Part shown: positions 8,324 to 19,667 of the stretch, one piece after another
How the letters are laid out: each line of letters starts with the position of its first letter
Numbering within the stretch: position 1 is the first letter of the stretch
DNA from: a bacterium
GTDB lineage: Bacteria > UBP14 > UBA6098 > B30-G16
Direction of reading: 5' to 3'
Assembly (NCBI GenBank): GCA_030613005.1
Contig: JAUWMV010000007.1
Span: 1 to 64,000 of the forward strand
DNA length: 64,000 bases
Notes under the pieces: model-generated
What the model saw: only the letters and a program-made list of their open reading frames with translations
Told to the model about the DNA's origin: nothing
Database searches by the model: none
Position numbers and translations under genes: made by a program

Positions 8324-9670
8324 TCAGAATATCACGCCTTGATCGATCATTGAATCTGCCAGTTTAACGAAACCCGCAATATTTGCGCCATCGACATAGT
8401 TAACAAACGTGCCATCATGAGAAGCGCCATGAGTAACGCACTGCTCGTGAATATCCTTCATAATTTGATGGAGCTTACCATCGACTTCTTCACGAGACCA
8501 CTGTAATCGAAGGCTGTTTTGTGACATTTCAAGTCCGCTAACTGCAACGCCACCAGCATTTGCAGCTTTACCGGGTCCAAATAAAATCTTATTTTCAAGG
8601 AAAACATCTATAGCTTTGAGTGTGCTCGGCATATTTGCACCCTCAGAAACACATACACAACCGTTTTTAATAAGTTCTTTCGCATTATCGACGTCGATTT
8701 CATTTTGAGTCGCGGATGGTAGTGCAACATCACATGGAATACCCCAAGGACGCTTGCCTTCATAATATTCACAACCAAATTTTTCTGCATATTCTCTTAT
8801 TCTGCCGCGTCTAACATTCTTTAGATCTTTAACCCATTCAAGCTTTTCAACGTTAATGCCATCTTTGTCGTATATACAACCATTGGAATCGGAAAGTGTA
8901 ATAACTTTAGCACCAAGTTGAATAGCTTTTTCAGTTGCACCTTGGGCAACATTTCCGGAACCGGAAATAGCGCAAATTTTTCCTTTTATCGTTTCTGCAC
9001 GAGTTTTAAGCATTTCCTCGGCGAAATACACTTGACCATATCCTGTGGCTTCTGGTCGAACTCTGCTTCCCCCCCAGTTAAACTTTTTACCAGTAAAAAT
9101 ACCAGTAAAAGTATTTTTCAACCTTTTAATTTGCCCGAATAGATAACCTATTTCACGAGCTCCAACGCCTATGTCGCCAGCAGGAACATCGATGAATTGC
9201 CCTATATGTCTCCAAAGTTCGTTTGCAAATGCTTGACAGAAACGCATAACTTCGGCATTAGATTTGCCCTTGGGATCAAAATCAGAGCCGCCTTTACTGC
9301 CACCCATTGGAAGTGTCGTAAGCGAATTTTTTAATTGTTGTTCAAATGCAAGGAACTTGAGAATACTTAGATTAACGGTAGGATGGAATCGAAGTCCACC
9401 TTTGTATGGACCTATCGCACTATTCATCTGAATTCGAAAGCCGCGGTTAACCTGAATATTTCCGTTGTCATCAACCCATGTTACACGAAAAATAATTATC
9501 CTCTCAGGTTCAACCAGACGCTCAAGAATTTTAGCTTCCTGATATTTTGGAGTCCTTTCAACAACAGGCAATACAGACTTCACAACCTCATAAACCGCTT
9601 GATGAAATTCAGGTTCATTTGGATGCGTTTTATAAAGTTTGTTCATAAATGCATCTAATTTATCAGACAT
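8324..9670 (-). CDS. gdhA: Glutamate dehydrogenase, hexameric class I (NADP type likely)
   Basis: Converts 2-oxoglutarate and ammonia to glutamate, the link between carbon and nitrogen metabolism. Length 448 is typical of the small hexameric enzyme. Visible motifs are GPYKGGLRFHP (substrate and catalytic Lys region), LPMGGSKGGSDFDPKGK, the dinucleotide fold GSGNVAQ, and NAGGVAVSGLEMSQNS near the C-terminus. The NADP preference is inferred from similarity to the biosynthetic form. The ATG follows AAAGGAGG, and a good promoter lies at 9720-9748. Monocistronic by layout, with its own terminator. Confidence 0.97.
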   Translation of the reverse strand: MSDKLDAFMNKLYKTHPNEPEFHQAVYEVVKSVLPVVERTPKYQEAKILERLVEPERIIIFRVTWVDDNGNIQVNRGFRIQMNSAIGPYKGGLRFHPTVNLSILKFLAFEQQLKNSLTTLPMGGSKGGSDFDPKGKSNAEVMRFCQAFANELWRHIGQFIDVPAGDIGVGAREIGYLFGQIKRLKNTFTGIFTGKKFNWGGSRVRPEATGYGQVYFAEEMLKTRAETIKGKICAISGSGNVAQGATEKAIQLGAKVITLSDSNGCIYDKDGINVEKLEWVKDLKNVRRGRIREYAEKFGCEYYEGKRPWGIPCDVALPSATQNEIDVDNAKELIKNGCVCVSEGANMPSTLKAIDVFLENKILFGPGKAANAGGVAVSGLEMSQNSLRLQWSREEVDGKLHQIMKDIHEQCVTHGASHDGTFVNYVDGANIAGFVKLADSMIDQGVIF

Positions 9671-9719
9671 TTTTCCTCCTTTGAGGTTTTACAAAGTTTA
9701 AAGGCTTCTAAGTTCGAAA

Positions 9720-9748
9720 AACTTATGAAGGCGTGTCTATTTTGTCAA
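9720..9748 (-). promoter_or_regulatory. Sigma-70-like promoter of gdhA
   Basis: Minus strand TTGACA (complement of 9743-9748), a 17-base spacer and TAAGTT (complement of 9720-9725), about 50 bases before the gdhA start. Confidence 0.6.
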
Positions 9749-9863
9749 TGTAAATCTTGTGAAATTTTTTACAATCTCAGAAAACATCTAAAGTTTTTTT
9801 AAGCAAAGAATCGAACCGAAACTTTCCGTATATTAGGATAAGAAAAATAATCATGTTTATAAA

Positions 9864-11135
9864 ATGAATTTTATAACTTATAATAAAGTATTAAAAGATA
9901 AATCGATGACAAATTATCAGAAATCATTATTAATACTTTCATTAATTCTAATTGTTCTACAAGGAATTATTGTTTCAGTAATAGGATTAAATCGCAATCC
10001 TTGGGGCGATGAAGGTCATTTTGTTGAAACAATAAACGAATTCGGGAAAAATCCCTTCTTTATACAAATAACAAATTACAAGGAAGTAACACCACCTCTT
10101 GTATTTGTAATTTATGCCTTTTGGGGGAAAATATTTGGCTTCGAAATTTATATACTTCGAATATTATCTTTAGTAATAGCATATCTCACATATTTGCTTT
10201 TTCACAAATTATTATATGACTTTTTTAACAATTCAAAAATAGCAATATTAGTTACTTTATTTTTTGCCATTAATCCATACATGATGGGTTTTAGCATATT
10301 TGTTTACACCGATATGTTAGCAATTTTATTTCTATTACTATGTTGTATTGCGATTTATCATAGTAACTCTACACTTTTGGCGATTTCTGGTGCATTAACT
10401 CTTTTATGCCGGCAATATATGGTTTTCGTTTTAGTTGCAGCATTCATCTTCTTCCTCCTGAAATATTTTTTAAGAAAAAACAGAGTGTTGTTAGAAATGA
10501 TTCTCACCAGCACAATTGCATTGATTCCAATTGTAATTCTTTTTATTATTTGGAAAGGATTTGCTCCTCGCTTGGGTCGAGAACTTTGGATTATTAGAAA
10601 TGTTTCCGTTTTCAATTTAAATAGCATAACTCTCTATATTTGTCTCATCCCAGTTTATCTTTTCCCAATTGTAATCCTAAGATGGAATTATTTTTACTCG
10701 GATCGAAAACTAATGATAACCTCTTTTTTTGCATCTTTTTTATACTGGTTATTTCCTGTGATGCCATCAAGAGTTACAGTTGAGCAAATGGGAATTCATA
10801 CTGTCGGATTATTTCACAAATTAATGTTTCGAATTCTGGGATTTAGACTATGGGATCAGATTCCTTTTTTCGTGTTATTTTTCTTTGGTTTACCGGTAAT
10901 CCTATTCATTATCAGGGACATATACAGAAAATTGAAATTCAAAGAAATAGATTATTTGTTCTTTTTAAATCTTTCAGTACTTTCGTTCCTTTTCCTTATG
11001 CAGCTCTCCTATCAAGTTTGGGAGAAGTATTTCTTGCCAATTATTCCAATTTTGGCAATTAGAATTCTGATGATTAAGAAGGGAATTAATAACAATTCCA
11101 CACAACTTGGGAAAGCTTCTATTAAACATTTTTAG
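9864..11135 (+). CDS. GT-C membrane glycosyltransferase, GT39/ArnT-like
   Basis: A 423-residue polytopic protein with about eleven membrane spans. The first large extracytoplasmic loop carries NPWGDEGHFVE, the Asp-Glu pair typical of the PMT/ArnT superfamily that moves a sugar from a polyprenyl phosphate carrier to an acceptor outside the membrane. Other family traits are the NPYMMGFSIFVYTDM segment and a final short cytoplasmic tail. Start uncertain: ATG at 9864 or ATG at 9906 (MTNYQKSLL), the second giving a more usual N-terminus; neither has a ribosome site. Acceptor and sugar unknown. It is the first of three such enzymes around the 16S gene. Confidence 0.8.
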   Translation: MNFITYNKVLKDKSMTNYQKSLLILSLILIVLQGIIVSVIGLNRNPWGDEGHFVETINEFGKNPFFIQITNYKEVTPPLVFVIYAFWGKIFGFEIYILRILSLVIAYLTYLLFHKLLYDFFNNSKIAILVTLFFAINPYMMGFSIFVYTDMLAILFLLLCCIAIYHSNSTLLAISGALTLLCRQYMVFVLVAAFIFFLLKYFLRKNRVLLEMILTSTIALIPIVILFIIWKGFAPRLGRELWIIRNVSVFNLNSITLYICLIPVYLFPIVILRWNYFYSDRKLMITSFFASFLYWLFPVMPSRVTVEQMGIHTVGLFHKLMFRILGFRLWDQIPFFVLFFFGLPVILFIIRDIYRKLKFKEIDYLFFLNLSVLSFLFLMQLSYQVWEKYFLPIIPILAIRILMIKKGINNNSTQLGKASIKHF

Positions 11136-11366
11136 GATAAATAAATTACTAAAGAAGATTAAAAATTTATATCTTCTCCGAAAAATATACCATTAATTAA
11201 ATATCAAAAATCAAGAAGATAAATTTGTAAGAACAATACGTATAAATTTAAAAGTAAATATACTACAGTGTCTTTATCATACTTATAAATAAAATGCTAA
11301 ATATATTACTACATAGAATTTGATAACTTTTACAGGTTATGTATGTTTATTATGTAAAGGAGTGAA

Positions 11367-12560
11367 ATGCGAGGAATAAAAGCATATATCCTTCCAACAA
11401 TTGCAATTCTGGCTTTAGGCTATATTTGGTTAATACAAATTAAAGATTATATTACACATGTAGATGATTATCATTGGGATTTTAAAATTTATTACTATGC
11501 TTCTGAAGCTTTAAAAGATGGCGTTAATCCTTACGATAATGAAAGCTTAGATAAATATTCGAAGGGTGCAACTCTCAGAATGCCTTATTTATATAATCCT
11601 CTTTTTCTATACATATTTCGCTTTTTTAACCTTTTTAAACTCGATACCGCAATCTTTATTTACCTTTTTCTAAAGTTCGTTGCTCTTATTATTTTATATT
11701 TCCTCTGGTTAAGAATCTATAATAGCGAATTCAGTTTAACTCATGCTGCCATTCTTTTTGCGATAATGACTTTCTCTTTCAATACAGCATTGTTAGGTGA
11801 CATCGGAACAGGAAATATTTCTACATTCTTATACCTTTTTGTATGGATTGCGATCTACTTTCTCATTAATCAAAAATTTTTTCTATTCGCAACAATCATC
11901 AGTCTTGTTGCACTAATAAAACTCTCACCCATTATATTTCTCTTAGTTCTCTTGTTGGATAATACTACAAAAAGCAAACGAGCCTTCTTTGGAGGAATAT
12001 TAGTCTTTGCTGCCCTTATGATTACATCCTTCGTTGTTTGGCCACAGTATTTAAAAGCACTACAAGAAATTCCATTTCATTTTGCTGGTGGAGGTGGTAT
12101 TTATAAGCCTACTCTCAGAGTAATGCTTAGAGAATTCAATCTTTTTAGATTCTTCAGAATCTCTGACATTATTTATCTTTTTGCTTCTGGTGTTATGATT
12201 TACATCACTGTAAAGACAATTCGAAATAAATCGAAGTTGAAAATATTTTCAAAATCTAACATAGAAAACATTATGTGGTTGTTAACATTGTACGCTATAA
12301 TTACTCTATATTTTAAATGCTACGATTATATTCTTCTGGTCTTCCCAGTATTTTACTTTTTCACAAGATATAAAAACGTACCGGGAGAATTGCTCTTCCT
12401 ATTTGTTATCCTAGGCACAGGAGTAAAGTTTGTTCCAACTATAAAGGAGTTCTATAACATTGTTGTTTTGCAATACTATCCACTTATTATAGTCATTATT
12501 CTATGGTTTGCATATTACTGTAAGTTAAAAAGTCACACAAGACAATGCAACATTTCCTGA
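11367..12560 (+). CDS. GT-C membrane glycosyltransferase, GT87-like (DUF2029)
   Basis: 397 residues with about ten membrane spans. The early loop DFKIYYYASEALKDGVNPYD is the signature of the GT87 family, whose known members are polyprenyl-phosphate-mannose-dependent mannosyltransferases of mycobacterial glycolipids. The following YLYNPLFLYIF also fits. The ATG is preceded by AAAGGAG with good spacing. It follows the GT39-like gene by about 230 bases and converges on the 16S rRNA gene, whose terminator may serve both. The actual substrate cannot be read from the sequence. Confidence 0.82.
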   Translation: MRGIKAYILPTIAILALGYIWLIQIKDYITHVDDYHWDFKIYYYASEALKDGVNPYDNESLDKYSKGATLRMPYLYNPLFLYIFRFFNLFKLDTAIFIYLFLKFVALIILYFLWLRIYNSEFSLTHAAILFAIMTFSFNTALLGDIGTGNISTFLYLFVWIAIYFLINQKFFLFATIISLVALIKLSPIIFLLVLLLDNTTKSKRAFFGGILVFAALMITSFVVWPQYLKALQEIPFHFAGGGGIYKPTLRVMLREFNLFRFFRISDIIYLFASGVMIYITVKTIRNKSKLKIFSKSNIENIMWLLTLYAIITLYFKCYDYILLVFPVFYFFTRYKNVPGELLFLFVILGTGVKFVPTIKEFYNIVVLQYYPLIIVIILWFAYYCKLKSHTRQCNIS

Positions 12561-12614
12561 TGTTTTTATAGAGCATTTTGAAAGAACTTACTGTCCTGCA
12601 AAATAATTTGGAGG

Positions 12615-12644
12615 ATATAAAAAAGGGCGTCTTTCGACGCCCTT
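12615..12644 (-). terminator. Strong terminator of the 16S rRNA transcript (possibly bidirectional)
   Basis: A perfect 9-bp stem, AAGGGCGTC (12623-12631) with GACGCCCTT (12636-12644) and a TTTC loop. On the minus strand the T-run (complement of 12619-12624) follows directly. It lies about 85 bases past the 16S 3' end, so the transcript ends before any 23S gene. It also sits past the glycosyltransferase gene ending at 12560. Confidence 0.9.
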
Positions 12645-12728
12645 AATTCTCTGAAATTGAATAATGAATGGTGACTTATTATATTTTCCTATAGGAGCAT
12701 CTTCTCCATTTGGGATAAATCTCCTTAG

Positions 12729-14288
<1,560 letters not shown>

Positions 14289-14376
14289 ATCATAAATAGA
14301 TTATTTTCCTGCTCAAAATAACTGTTAGCATCTTTTCAGACGCTACAGCCGCTTAAAGATCACCACTCATATTCTA

Positions 14377-14390
14377 TTTTCAAAGAACAA
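14377..14390 (-). promoter_or_regulatory. boxA-like antitermination element in the rRNA leader
   Basis: The minus strand reads TTGTTCTTTGAAAA, close to the boxA of bacterial rRNA leaders (TGYTCTTTRAMAA), about 90 bases upstream of the mature 16S. It would recruit Nus factors to prevent early termination. Confidence 0.6.
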
Positions 14391-14443
14391 AAATCTACTA
14401 TAACTCTTTAAAGAGTCATTTCATAATCATTTCTTACATTAAA

Positions 14444-14471
14444 ATAGTATAAAGTTTTATTTTTATAACAA
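14444..14471 (-). promoter_or_regulatory. Candidate 16S rRNA promoter
   Basis: Minus strand TTGTTA (complement of 14466-14471), a 16-base AT-rich spacer and TACTAT (complement of 14444-14449), upstream of boxA. The boxes are imperfect; other pairs in this AT-rich stretch are possible. Confidence 0.4.
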
Positions 14472-14734
14472 TCCGATTAAAAATAAACTTCCAGCAGGAA
14501 CAAATTTAAAGATCACTCGAATGAAGTCAAGCAAAAAGATTTTTTATTTAAATAGAAAAATCACTATCCAAAATTGTTACATATTCTGAAAACAAATCCT
14601 CAAACATTTGCTCTTATTAAAAATTCATTCTATTATAATATGAAATTTAATTGGAACACAGAAATTCTACTTATCTATGTAAATCAAAGTAATTATATTC
14701 AAAAAGTATTTAATATATATTCAAAGTACTTAAA

Positions 14735-16474
14735 ATGAATTCGAGAGAAAGAACAACCATTTGGGTTATTATTTTAATCGCATTAGTCTTACGATTAAGT
14801 TTTCTATTCTTTGGCTTACCTCATGGATACTGGCATGATGAGGATTTCAACATTTCGAAATCCATAAGAATGGCTGTTACAGGAGATATGAACCCACATA
14901 ATTTTATTTACCCATCTTTTTTATTTTACTTCATGTTGATTGTTGGAAGTGCAGCATGGTGTTTGTTTAAATTTCTAGGTTTAGCACCAGATTGGAATCT
15001 TTTCTGGTTAAGCTATAATTCCGATACAACAATATTTTCAATTTTAGGTCGCGGATCGTCTGTCATAATTGGAATTATCATAGTCTGGGTAACTTACAAA
15101 ATTTCAAAACATGTCCTTGGCAAATATTCATTTTTTCCAACATTATTGGTTGCAATTTCCCCACTATGTATTGTTGAATCTCAAAGATTTGCACCAGATA
15201 TATTTATGACAATGTTCGTTGCTTTATCGGTTCTATTCGCAGTAAAATATTACCACAAAAACAAGATAAAAAACTTGTTATTATCAGCAATCTTCGCTGG
15301 TTTTGCTGCTTCAACAAAATACCTTGGCGGTATTGTCCTCGTTGCACCTATAGTTTCACAACTTTACATATCTCGCCTAACTCGAAAATCAATTAGGAGA
15401 ATTATTTTAGCTATTATCGTTACTCTATTAGTCTTCTTTATTATAACACCTTATATTCTTATTAATCCAGCCCAATTTGTAAAAAACTTTGCAGGAAATA
15501 TATTCCATATGTCCGAGGGTCATTTAGGTTTCGAAAATCGTTCTATTGGATTATTCCAGAATTTTTACAATCTGGACTATGCACTGGGAACATTGGGTTT
15601 TATTGCTTCAATCATAGGGATCTTTTTCATCCCTAAAGAAAAAAGGAAACTCACTATTATAATTCTTTCATTTCTAATTGTATTCCTCCTCGTAATGTTT
15701 TTCTGGAAAGTTGTATTCGCCCGGTATACATTGCTCATTGTCCCCATTGTAGCAATTGGTTGTGGATTTTTCATCAATAAGATTGCTTTAAAAAATAAAC
15801 TTATTGCATTTTTAATTTCTGGAATAATTCTCATTGAACCTATGGCTTATAATATAGGATGGATTCGATATCTTCATTTGCCAATAACTTATGATATTGC
15901 ACGGGAATGGATAGTTGAGAATATACCTTCAGATAAAACAATCGTTGCAGTGGATACAAGACTATTTCTCTGGGATTACAATGAACTTAAATCAAATTAC
16001 GAAACGATCAAGAAAACCAATCCCTCCGATACAATTCTCGTAACTACAAGAATGGCTTTCCTAGAAAAAACACATAATAAGAAAATTATATATATGCCGA
16101 TAAAATATCTTAAACATCCATCAAAAAAATCGAGTATTCGCGAAATAGGGAAAAAGATTGTTAAGCACTATATCAAATCAATCAAACTGCAAGACGATAT
16201 TTTTGAAGATCCGGTTGAGTTCCTTAGACACAACAATGCCGACTATTACATTCTTACAACACATTACAGCAATCGTCTACTTGCACATCCTGAATTATAT
16301 CCAGAAGCATTAATTTTTTATTCTACGATAAAAGATTCTGGTGAATTGGTTTATTCCATTGGAAACCCCAACCCTCCTTCCCCTACTCCATCGCTCAAGG
16401 TCCTTTTCCGTCCAAAATATTGCGGAAATCGAATAGAAATTTACATTCTTTCTGAGAGTTTTCGACCCATATAG
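14735..16474 (+). CDS. GT-C membrane glycosyltransferase, GT39 family, with C-terminal soluble domain
   Basis: 579 residues: about eleven membrane spans in the first 380, then a soluble extracytoplasmic domain of about 190. The catalytic-loop signature is GYWHDEDFNISKSIR, with the conserved Asp-Glu-Asp of protein and lipid-A mannosyl/arabinosyl transferases. SQRFAPDIFMTMFVALSVLF and ASTKYLGGIVLVAP match the usual 'R..pD....f' and 'a.s.Ky' features of the family. The tail contains DNAs typical of such ectodomains (VAVDTRLFLWDYNELKSNY) and may bind the acceptor. No ribosome site is seen before the ATG. Divergent from the rRNA gene; acceptor unknown. Confidence 0.82.
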   Translation: MNSRERTTIWVIILIALVLRLSFLFFGLPHGYWHDEDFNISKSIRMAVTGDMNPHNFIYPSFLFYFMLIVGSAAWCLFKFLGLAPDWNLFWLSYNSDTTIFSILGRGSSVIIGIIIVWVTYKISKHVLGKYSFFPTLLVAISPLCIVESQRFAPDIFMTMFVALSVLFAVKYYHKNKIKNLLLSAIFAGFAASTKYLGGIVLVAPIVSQLYISRLTRKSIRRIILAIIVTLLVFFIITPYILINPAQFVKNFAGNIFHMSEGHLGFENRSIGLFQNFYNLDYALGTLGFIASIIGIFFIPKEKRKLTIIILSFLIVFLLVMFFWKVVFARYTLLIVPIVAIGCGFFINKIALKNKLIAFLISGIILIEPMAYNIGWIRYLHLPITYDIAREWIVENIPSDKTIVAVDTRLFLWDYNELKSNYETIKKTNPSDTILVTTRMAFLEKTHNKKIIYMPIKYLKHPSKKSSIREIGKKIVKHYIKSIKLQDDIFEDPVEFLRHNNADYYILTTHYSNRLLAHPELYPEALIFYSTIKDSGELVYSIGNPNPPSPTPSLKVLFRPKYCGNRIEIYILSESFRPI

Positions 16475-16513
16475 TTTTTTCTTGTTTATAAAATTCATCG
16501 ATACTATTATATT

Positions 16514-16528
16514 TTAGATTGAGCTAAC
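16514..16528. promoter_or_regulatory. Imperfect DtxR-type box before the DtxR-family gene
   Basis: TTAGATTGAGCTAAC matches the perfect palindrome at 3002-3016 (TTAGATTAATCTAAC) at 12 of 15 bases and keeps the TTAG/CTAA arms. It ends 12 bases before the regulator's ATG, a position suited to autoregulation. Inference only. Confidence 0.4.
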
Positions 16529-16540
16529 AAATTTTTAGAA

Positions 16541-16975
16541 ATGAATGAGCTATCATCGACATTAGAGGATTATCTTGAGGCAATTCTTTTACTCCAGTAT
16601 GAAAAAGGAGTTGCTCGGGTAAAAGATATAGCCAAGATAATGAAAGTCAAACCATCCTCAGTTACAGCTGCTATTTCTCGATTAGTTGCAGCAAACTATG
16701 CAGAACACGAGAAATATGGATATATTCGTCTTACAGCGAACGGCAAAAGGATAGCAAAAAAAGTATACAGCAAACATGAAATACTCGTACAATTTCTTAA
16801 TGATCTTTTGGGAATAGATGAAAACACCGCAATACCTCAGGCATGCAATATAGAGCATTATATTGGAAAAAACACAAAATACCGACTAATTCAGCTTCTA
16901 AAATTCTTTGAAGAAAATCCTGATATAGAAAAATTATGGCGAGATTATCTTGTTAAAAACAATAAACAGTCTTAG
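16541..16975 (+). CDS. DtxR/MntR-family metal-dependent transcriptional regulator
   Basis: A 144-residue repressor of the iron/manganese regulator family. The N-terminal winged helix-turn-helix is clear: LSSTLEDYLEAILLLQ, then VKDIAKIMKVKPSSVTAAIS and LTANGKRIAKKV. The dimerisation part contains HEILVQFLNDLLGI and ACNIEHYIG, with the Cys/Glu-His ligands expected of the metal site (family pattern A-C-x-x-E-H). The C-terminal SH3-like domain of long DtxR proteins is absent, so it is MntR-length. A candidate operator lies just upstream, and a perfect copy overlaps the promoter at 3.0 kb. The metal sensed is not determinable here. Confidence 0.9.
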   Translation: MNELSSTLEDYLEAILLLQYEKGVARVKDIAKIMKVKPSSVTAAISRLVAANYAEHEKYGYIRLTANGKRIAKKVYSKHEILVQFLNDLLGIDENTAIPQACNIEHYIGKNTKYRLIQLLKFFEENPDIEKLWRDYLVKNNKQS

Positions 16976-17096
16976 CGTAATTAAAACTAATCCCTTAATG
17001 CGTTTTCAAAGCATCAATACGTGGTTCATAAGAGAGTTACTATACACATTGTGATTTTTTACTACATAATCTTTTAATATAATTCTAACAAATATC

Positions 17097-17804
17097 TCAA
17101 TCAATATCGGTTAAATCCGCATCCTGAATAAGGTCGGGGCGTCTTTCTAATGTGAGCCTAATCGATTCTTTTCGTCTCCATTCATCTATAGCCTTGTGAT
17201 TCCCCGAAAATAACACATCGGGTACTTTCTTGCCCAAAAATTCTCTCGGACGGGTAAAATCGAAAGCAGACAAAATATTCACATCTGACGAGAATGAATC
17301 TGTATTAGAAGAAAGCTCATCTCCAAGAAAACCGGGGATATTTCTAATAATCGCATCGATCATAATCATTGTTGGTAACTCACCACCCTGAAGAACATAA
17401 TCACCCACAGAAAATTCTTTAGCGTTCATCAAATACACAATTCGCTGATCGAAACCCTTATATCTCCCACTAAAAAATACTAATGATTTTTGCTGAGCAA
17501 GTTCTCGCGCATACTTCTGCGTGAATAACACACCTCTTGCTGAGGGAACAATACTATTGCAATCTACTCGGATACTTTCTGGGATCGACTTGAATGCATC
17601 AATAACAGGTTCCGGTTTGATAACCATTCCACTACTACCACCGTAAGGGATATCATCCACAGTTCTATGTAAATCCTTAGTAAAATCCCTAAAATTTACC
17701 AGCTTAAATTCAAGTAGATTATTTTTCTGGGCTTTTGCAACAAGACCATGATTAAGATACGACGAGAAAAGCTCAGGGAATATCGTTAGAATATAAATTT
17801 TCAT
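17097..17804 (-). CDS. trmD: tRNA (guanine37-N1)-methyltransferase
   Basis: Methylates G37 next to the anticodon to prevent frameshifting, using S-adenosylmethionine. 235 residues from the ATG at 17804 (MKIYILTIFPELF), which matches the usual TrmD N-terminus; an upstream in-frame TTG exists but an AAAGG site favours the ATG. Key motifs are DDIPYGGSSGMVIKPEPV, SGRYKGFDQR, the trefoil-knot loop GDYVLQGGELPTMIMIDAI, and the C-terminal LFSGNHKAIDEWRRKE. It lies 36 bases after the aldolase gene and not in the usual rpsP-rimM-trmD-rplS operon. Confidence 0.97.
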   Translation of the reverse strand: MKIYILTIFPELFSSYLNHGLVAKAQKNNLLEFKLVNFRDFTKDLHRTVDDIPYGGSSGMVIKPEPVIDAFKSIPESIRVDCNSIVPSARGVLFTQKYARELAQQKSLVFFSGRYKGFDQRIVYLMNAKEFSVGDYVLQGGELPTMIMIDAIIRNIPGFLGDELSSNTDSFSSDVNILSAFDFTRPREFLGKKVPDVLFSGNHKAIDEWRRKESIRLTLERRPDLIQDADLTDID

Positions 17805-17840
17805 TAAGCTTAAACCTTTCAATCCTTAGAATCGATAAAT

Positions 17841-18929
17841 TTACGGTTCATTAGTTAGTTTCTCAGCCAAAATAGTAGCACTGCCACACGACCTAAATGC
17901 CTCGAAAAATTCCTTTGCAACAATATATGCCTCACCTGCAATGGCTTCCTTGTTTTCTTCGGGAATGGAATCTATATCTTTTTTAAACTGCATTGTGGCA
18001 TATTTGATATCTTTATTGTTAATCTTCGCCCATTCTGTCATTTGCTTGAAAAGGTCTGCCGGGAAATGTTTATGAGAAATATTCTGCCAAATAGTTCCCA
18101 CATTCCCTTTGCGGATTCCGTGGTCAGCAAATTTACCCATAAGGTGAAGAGGAGTACCCGTGATTCCATGTTGAGCTATTGAAACATTCCATTTACGAAC
18201 GGAGTTGAAAATATCCAATGTTCGCTCGAGATCAATATGAATCTCTTCCCCCGGTGCATAGTTTCCATGTTTTGAGCCATTAGAAATTGCTAAAAGATTG
18301 GGGTGAACACCTGCCAAATTTAACGCTTCAATGAATTTTACAGCCTCACCAACAGTAGTCAATTTACCTGCGGACCCAGCAATCTCACCGACCTCAACCT
18401 CAAGACCTAATCCCCATTCTATAACCGGAACTGCTAACCTAATTGAGACTGCAATATTGTATTCCAGTTCTAAATACGATGCATCGATTGCAAAACTAGT
18501 GTATCCTGCTTTGTATTGTGCATTCATGAGATCTTCGTCATATTTTACTACATCTTCAGTAGGTTCTTTAACAGTTGTATGATCGGCATGGATAAAGAAA
18601 GGCATTGAAAATCTTTCTTTCCAAGCATAGTTAATTATTTCCTCAACATACTTCTTGGGGGTTTGTCCTGTATATCCTCCAGATAGATTAGCTTCGGTTT
18701 TAGCAAGTTCAAATGCAACAATTGAATCCATCTCCTCAGCGGCACGCATTATTCCCGGTATAACAAGCGGAATTCGCGCATTACAAGCCATTATTATTAA
18801 CTTATCATCGATTATTGCATCGAAGATGTCTTTTGAATTCATAACTAATAACTGCGAATTCTCACCAATAATATTCAATATATTATCTGGTCGTCTGGCT
18901 AACAATTTTTCACGTTGAGAATCAGTCAC
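17841..18929 (-). CDS. Class II fructose-bisphosphate aldolase family protein
   Basis: A 362-residue zinc-dependent aldolase-family protein, probably acting in glycolysis/gluconeogenesis. Visible family features are FFIHADHTTVKEP (the HADH zinc motif), VEVGEIAG (metal-ligand Glu segment), NGSKHGNYAPG (His ligand, at the place of the usual GxxHG) and a phosphate/potassium loop near AQHGITGTP. It is slightly divergent from the standard Fba, so tagatose-bisphosphate or another keto-sugar phosphate substrate cannot be excluded. The start is GTG at 18929 with a strong AGAGGAGG site. trmD follows on the same strand. Confidence 0.85.
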   Translation of the reverse strand: MTDSQREKLLARRPDNILNIIGENSQLLVMNSKDIFDAIIDDKLIIMACNARIPLVIPGIMRAAEEMDSIVAFELAKTEANLSGGYTGQTPKKYVEEIINYAWKERFSMPFFIHADHTTVKEPTEDVVKYDEDLMNAQYKAGYTSFAIDASYLELEYNIAVSIRLAVPVIEWGLGLEVEVGEIAGSAGKLTTVGEAVKFIEALNLAGVHPNLLAISNGSKHGNYAPGEEIHIDLERTLDIFNSVRKWNVSIAQHGITGTPLHLMGKFADHGIRKGNVGTIWQNISHKHFPADLFKQMTEWAKINNKDIKYATMQFKKDIDSIPEENKEAIAGEAYIVAKEFFEAFRSCGSATILAEKLTNEP

Positions 18930-19219
18930 AATTTCCTCCTCTAAATGTAAATAAAGAATGAAATTACATAATTAAGTCAAGTAATATTGATGTTTTTCAA
19001 AGCATTTGTATAATTAATGGCAATATCTCTTAAAATTTGCTGTTATAATACACTGAATTTAATATACTTGAATCTTAACTTAAACTATTAGCATAATATA
19101 AAATTTCCCATTAATATTTATTTTATGAGAATTCAATACTTGATATTTTTAGAGAAAAAGCATTATTTATATATCCTCAAAACATTCAATAAAACTTGCT
19201 CCGCTCGAGGAGGACATAT

Positions 19220-19648
19220 ATGAGAGACTATCTATTATGGTTTATTATCGGTGGTGTGTTTATAATCACTGAGATATTTGTACCCGGTTTTGTACTAATC
19301 TGGTTTGGAATCGGTGCGATTATAGCGGGTTTTTCAGCTCTTTTAGGCACAAGTCAACCGTTTCAAATTGCGATATTCTTTGTGATATCAATAGCCTCCC
19401 TTGTTATAACAAAAGTATTCATGAAAAAGAAGGAGGAAAAAGAAACGTATAAAGTTGGCGCAGAGCGATTAGTTGGCAAAACAGCTATTGTTACAAAAAC
19501 AATTATTCCAGGATATTTTGGAGAAGTTAAGATCGAGGGGGAGCTCTGGATTGCACAAGCTAACGAGAAAATCCGTTACGACGAAAAAGTTATAATTGAA
19601 AAGATCGATGGCGCACATCTGGTTGTATACAAAATAAATTTGTCATAG
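19220..19648 (+). CDS. NfeD-like membrane protein
   Basis: 142 residues from the ATG at 19220, which has a GAGGAGG site; an in-frame upstream ATG at 19196 lacks one. Two or three N-terminal membrane spans ([32 protein letters not shown]; a third ending before [10 protein letters not shown]) precede a C-terminal OB-fold domain ([17 protein letters not shown]...[13 protein letters not shown]), the standard short NfeD design. The gene next door encodes a slipin/SPFH protein, the usual partner, with 19 bases between them. Thought to act in membrane microdomain quality control. Confidence 0.92.
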   Translation: MRDYLLWFIIGGVFIITEIFVPGFVLIWFGIGAIIAGFSALLGTSQPFQIAIFFVISIASLVITKVFMKKKEEKETYKVGAERLVGKTAIVTKTIIPGYFGEVKIEGELWIAQANEKIRYDEKVIIEKIDGAHLVVYKINLS

Positions 19649-19667
19649 ATTTAACCAAGGAGGTATT

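Larger units (their letters stand above)
14289..14734 (-). other. 16S rRNA leader and promoter region
   Basis: About 450 bases between the 16S 5' end and the divergent glycosyltransferase gene at 14735. It contains the boxA-like element and a candidate promoter listed separately, plus a TTGACT (complement of 14525-14530) that could be a second -35 box. The rest is AT-rich with no coding potential I can see. It should also hold the promoter of the gene at 14735. Confidence 0.6.
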
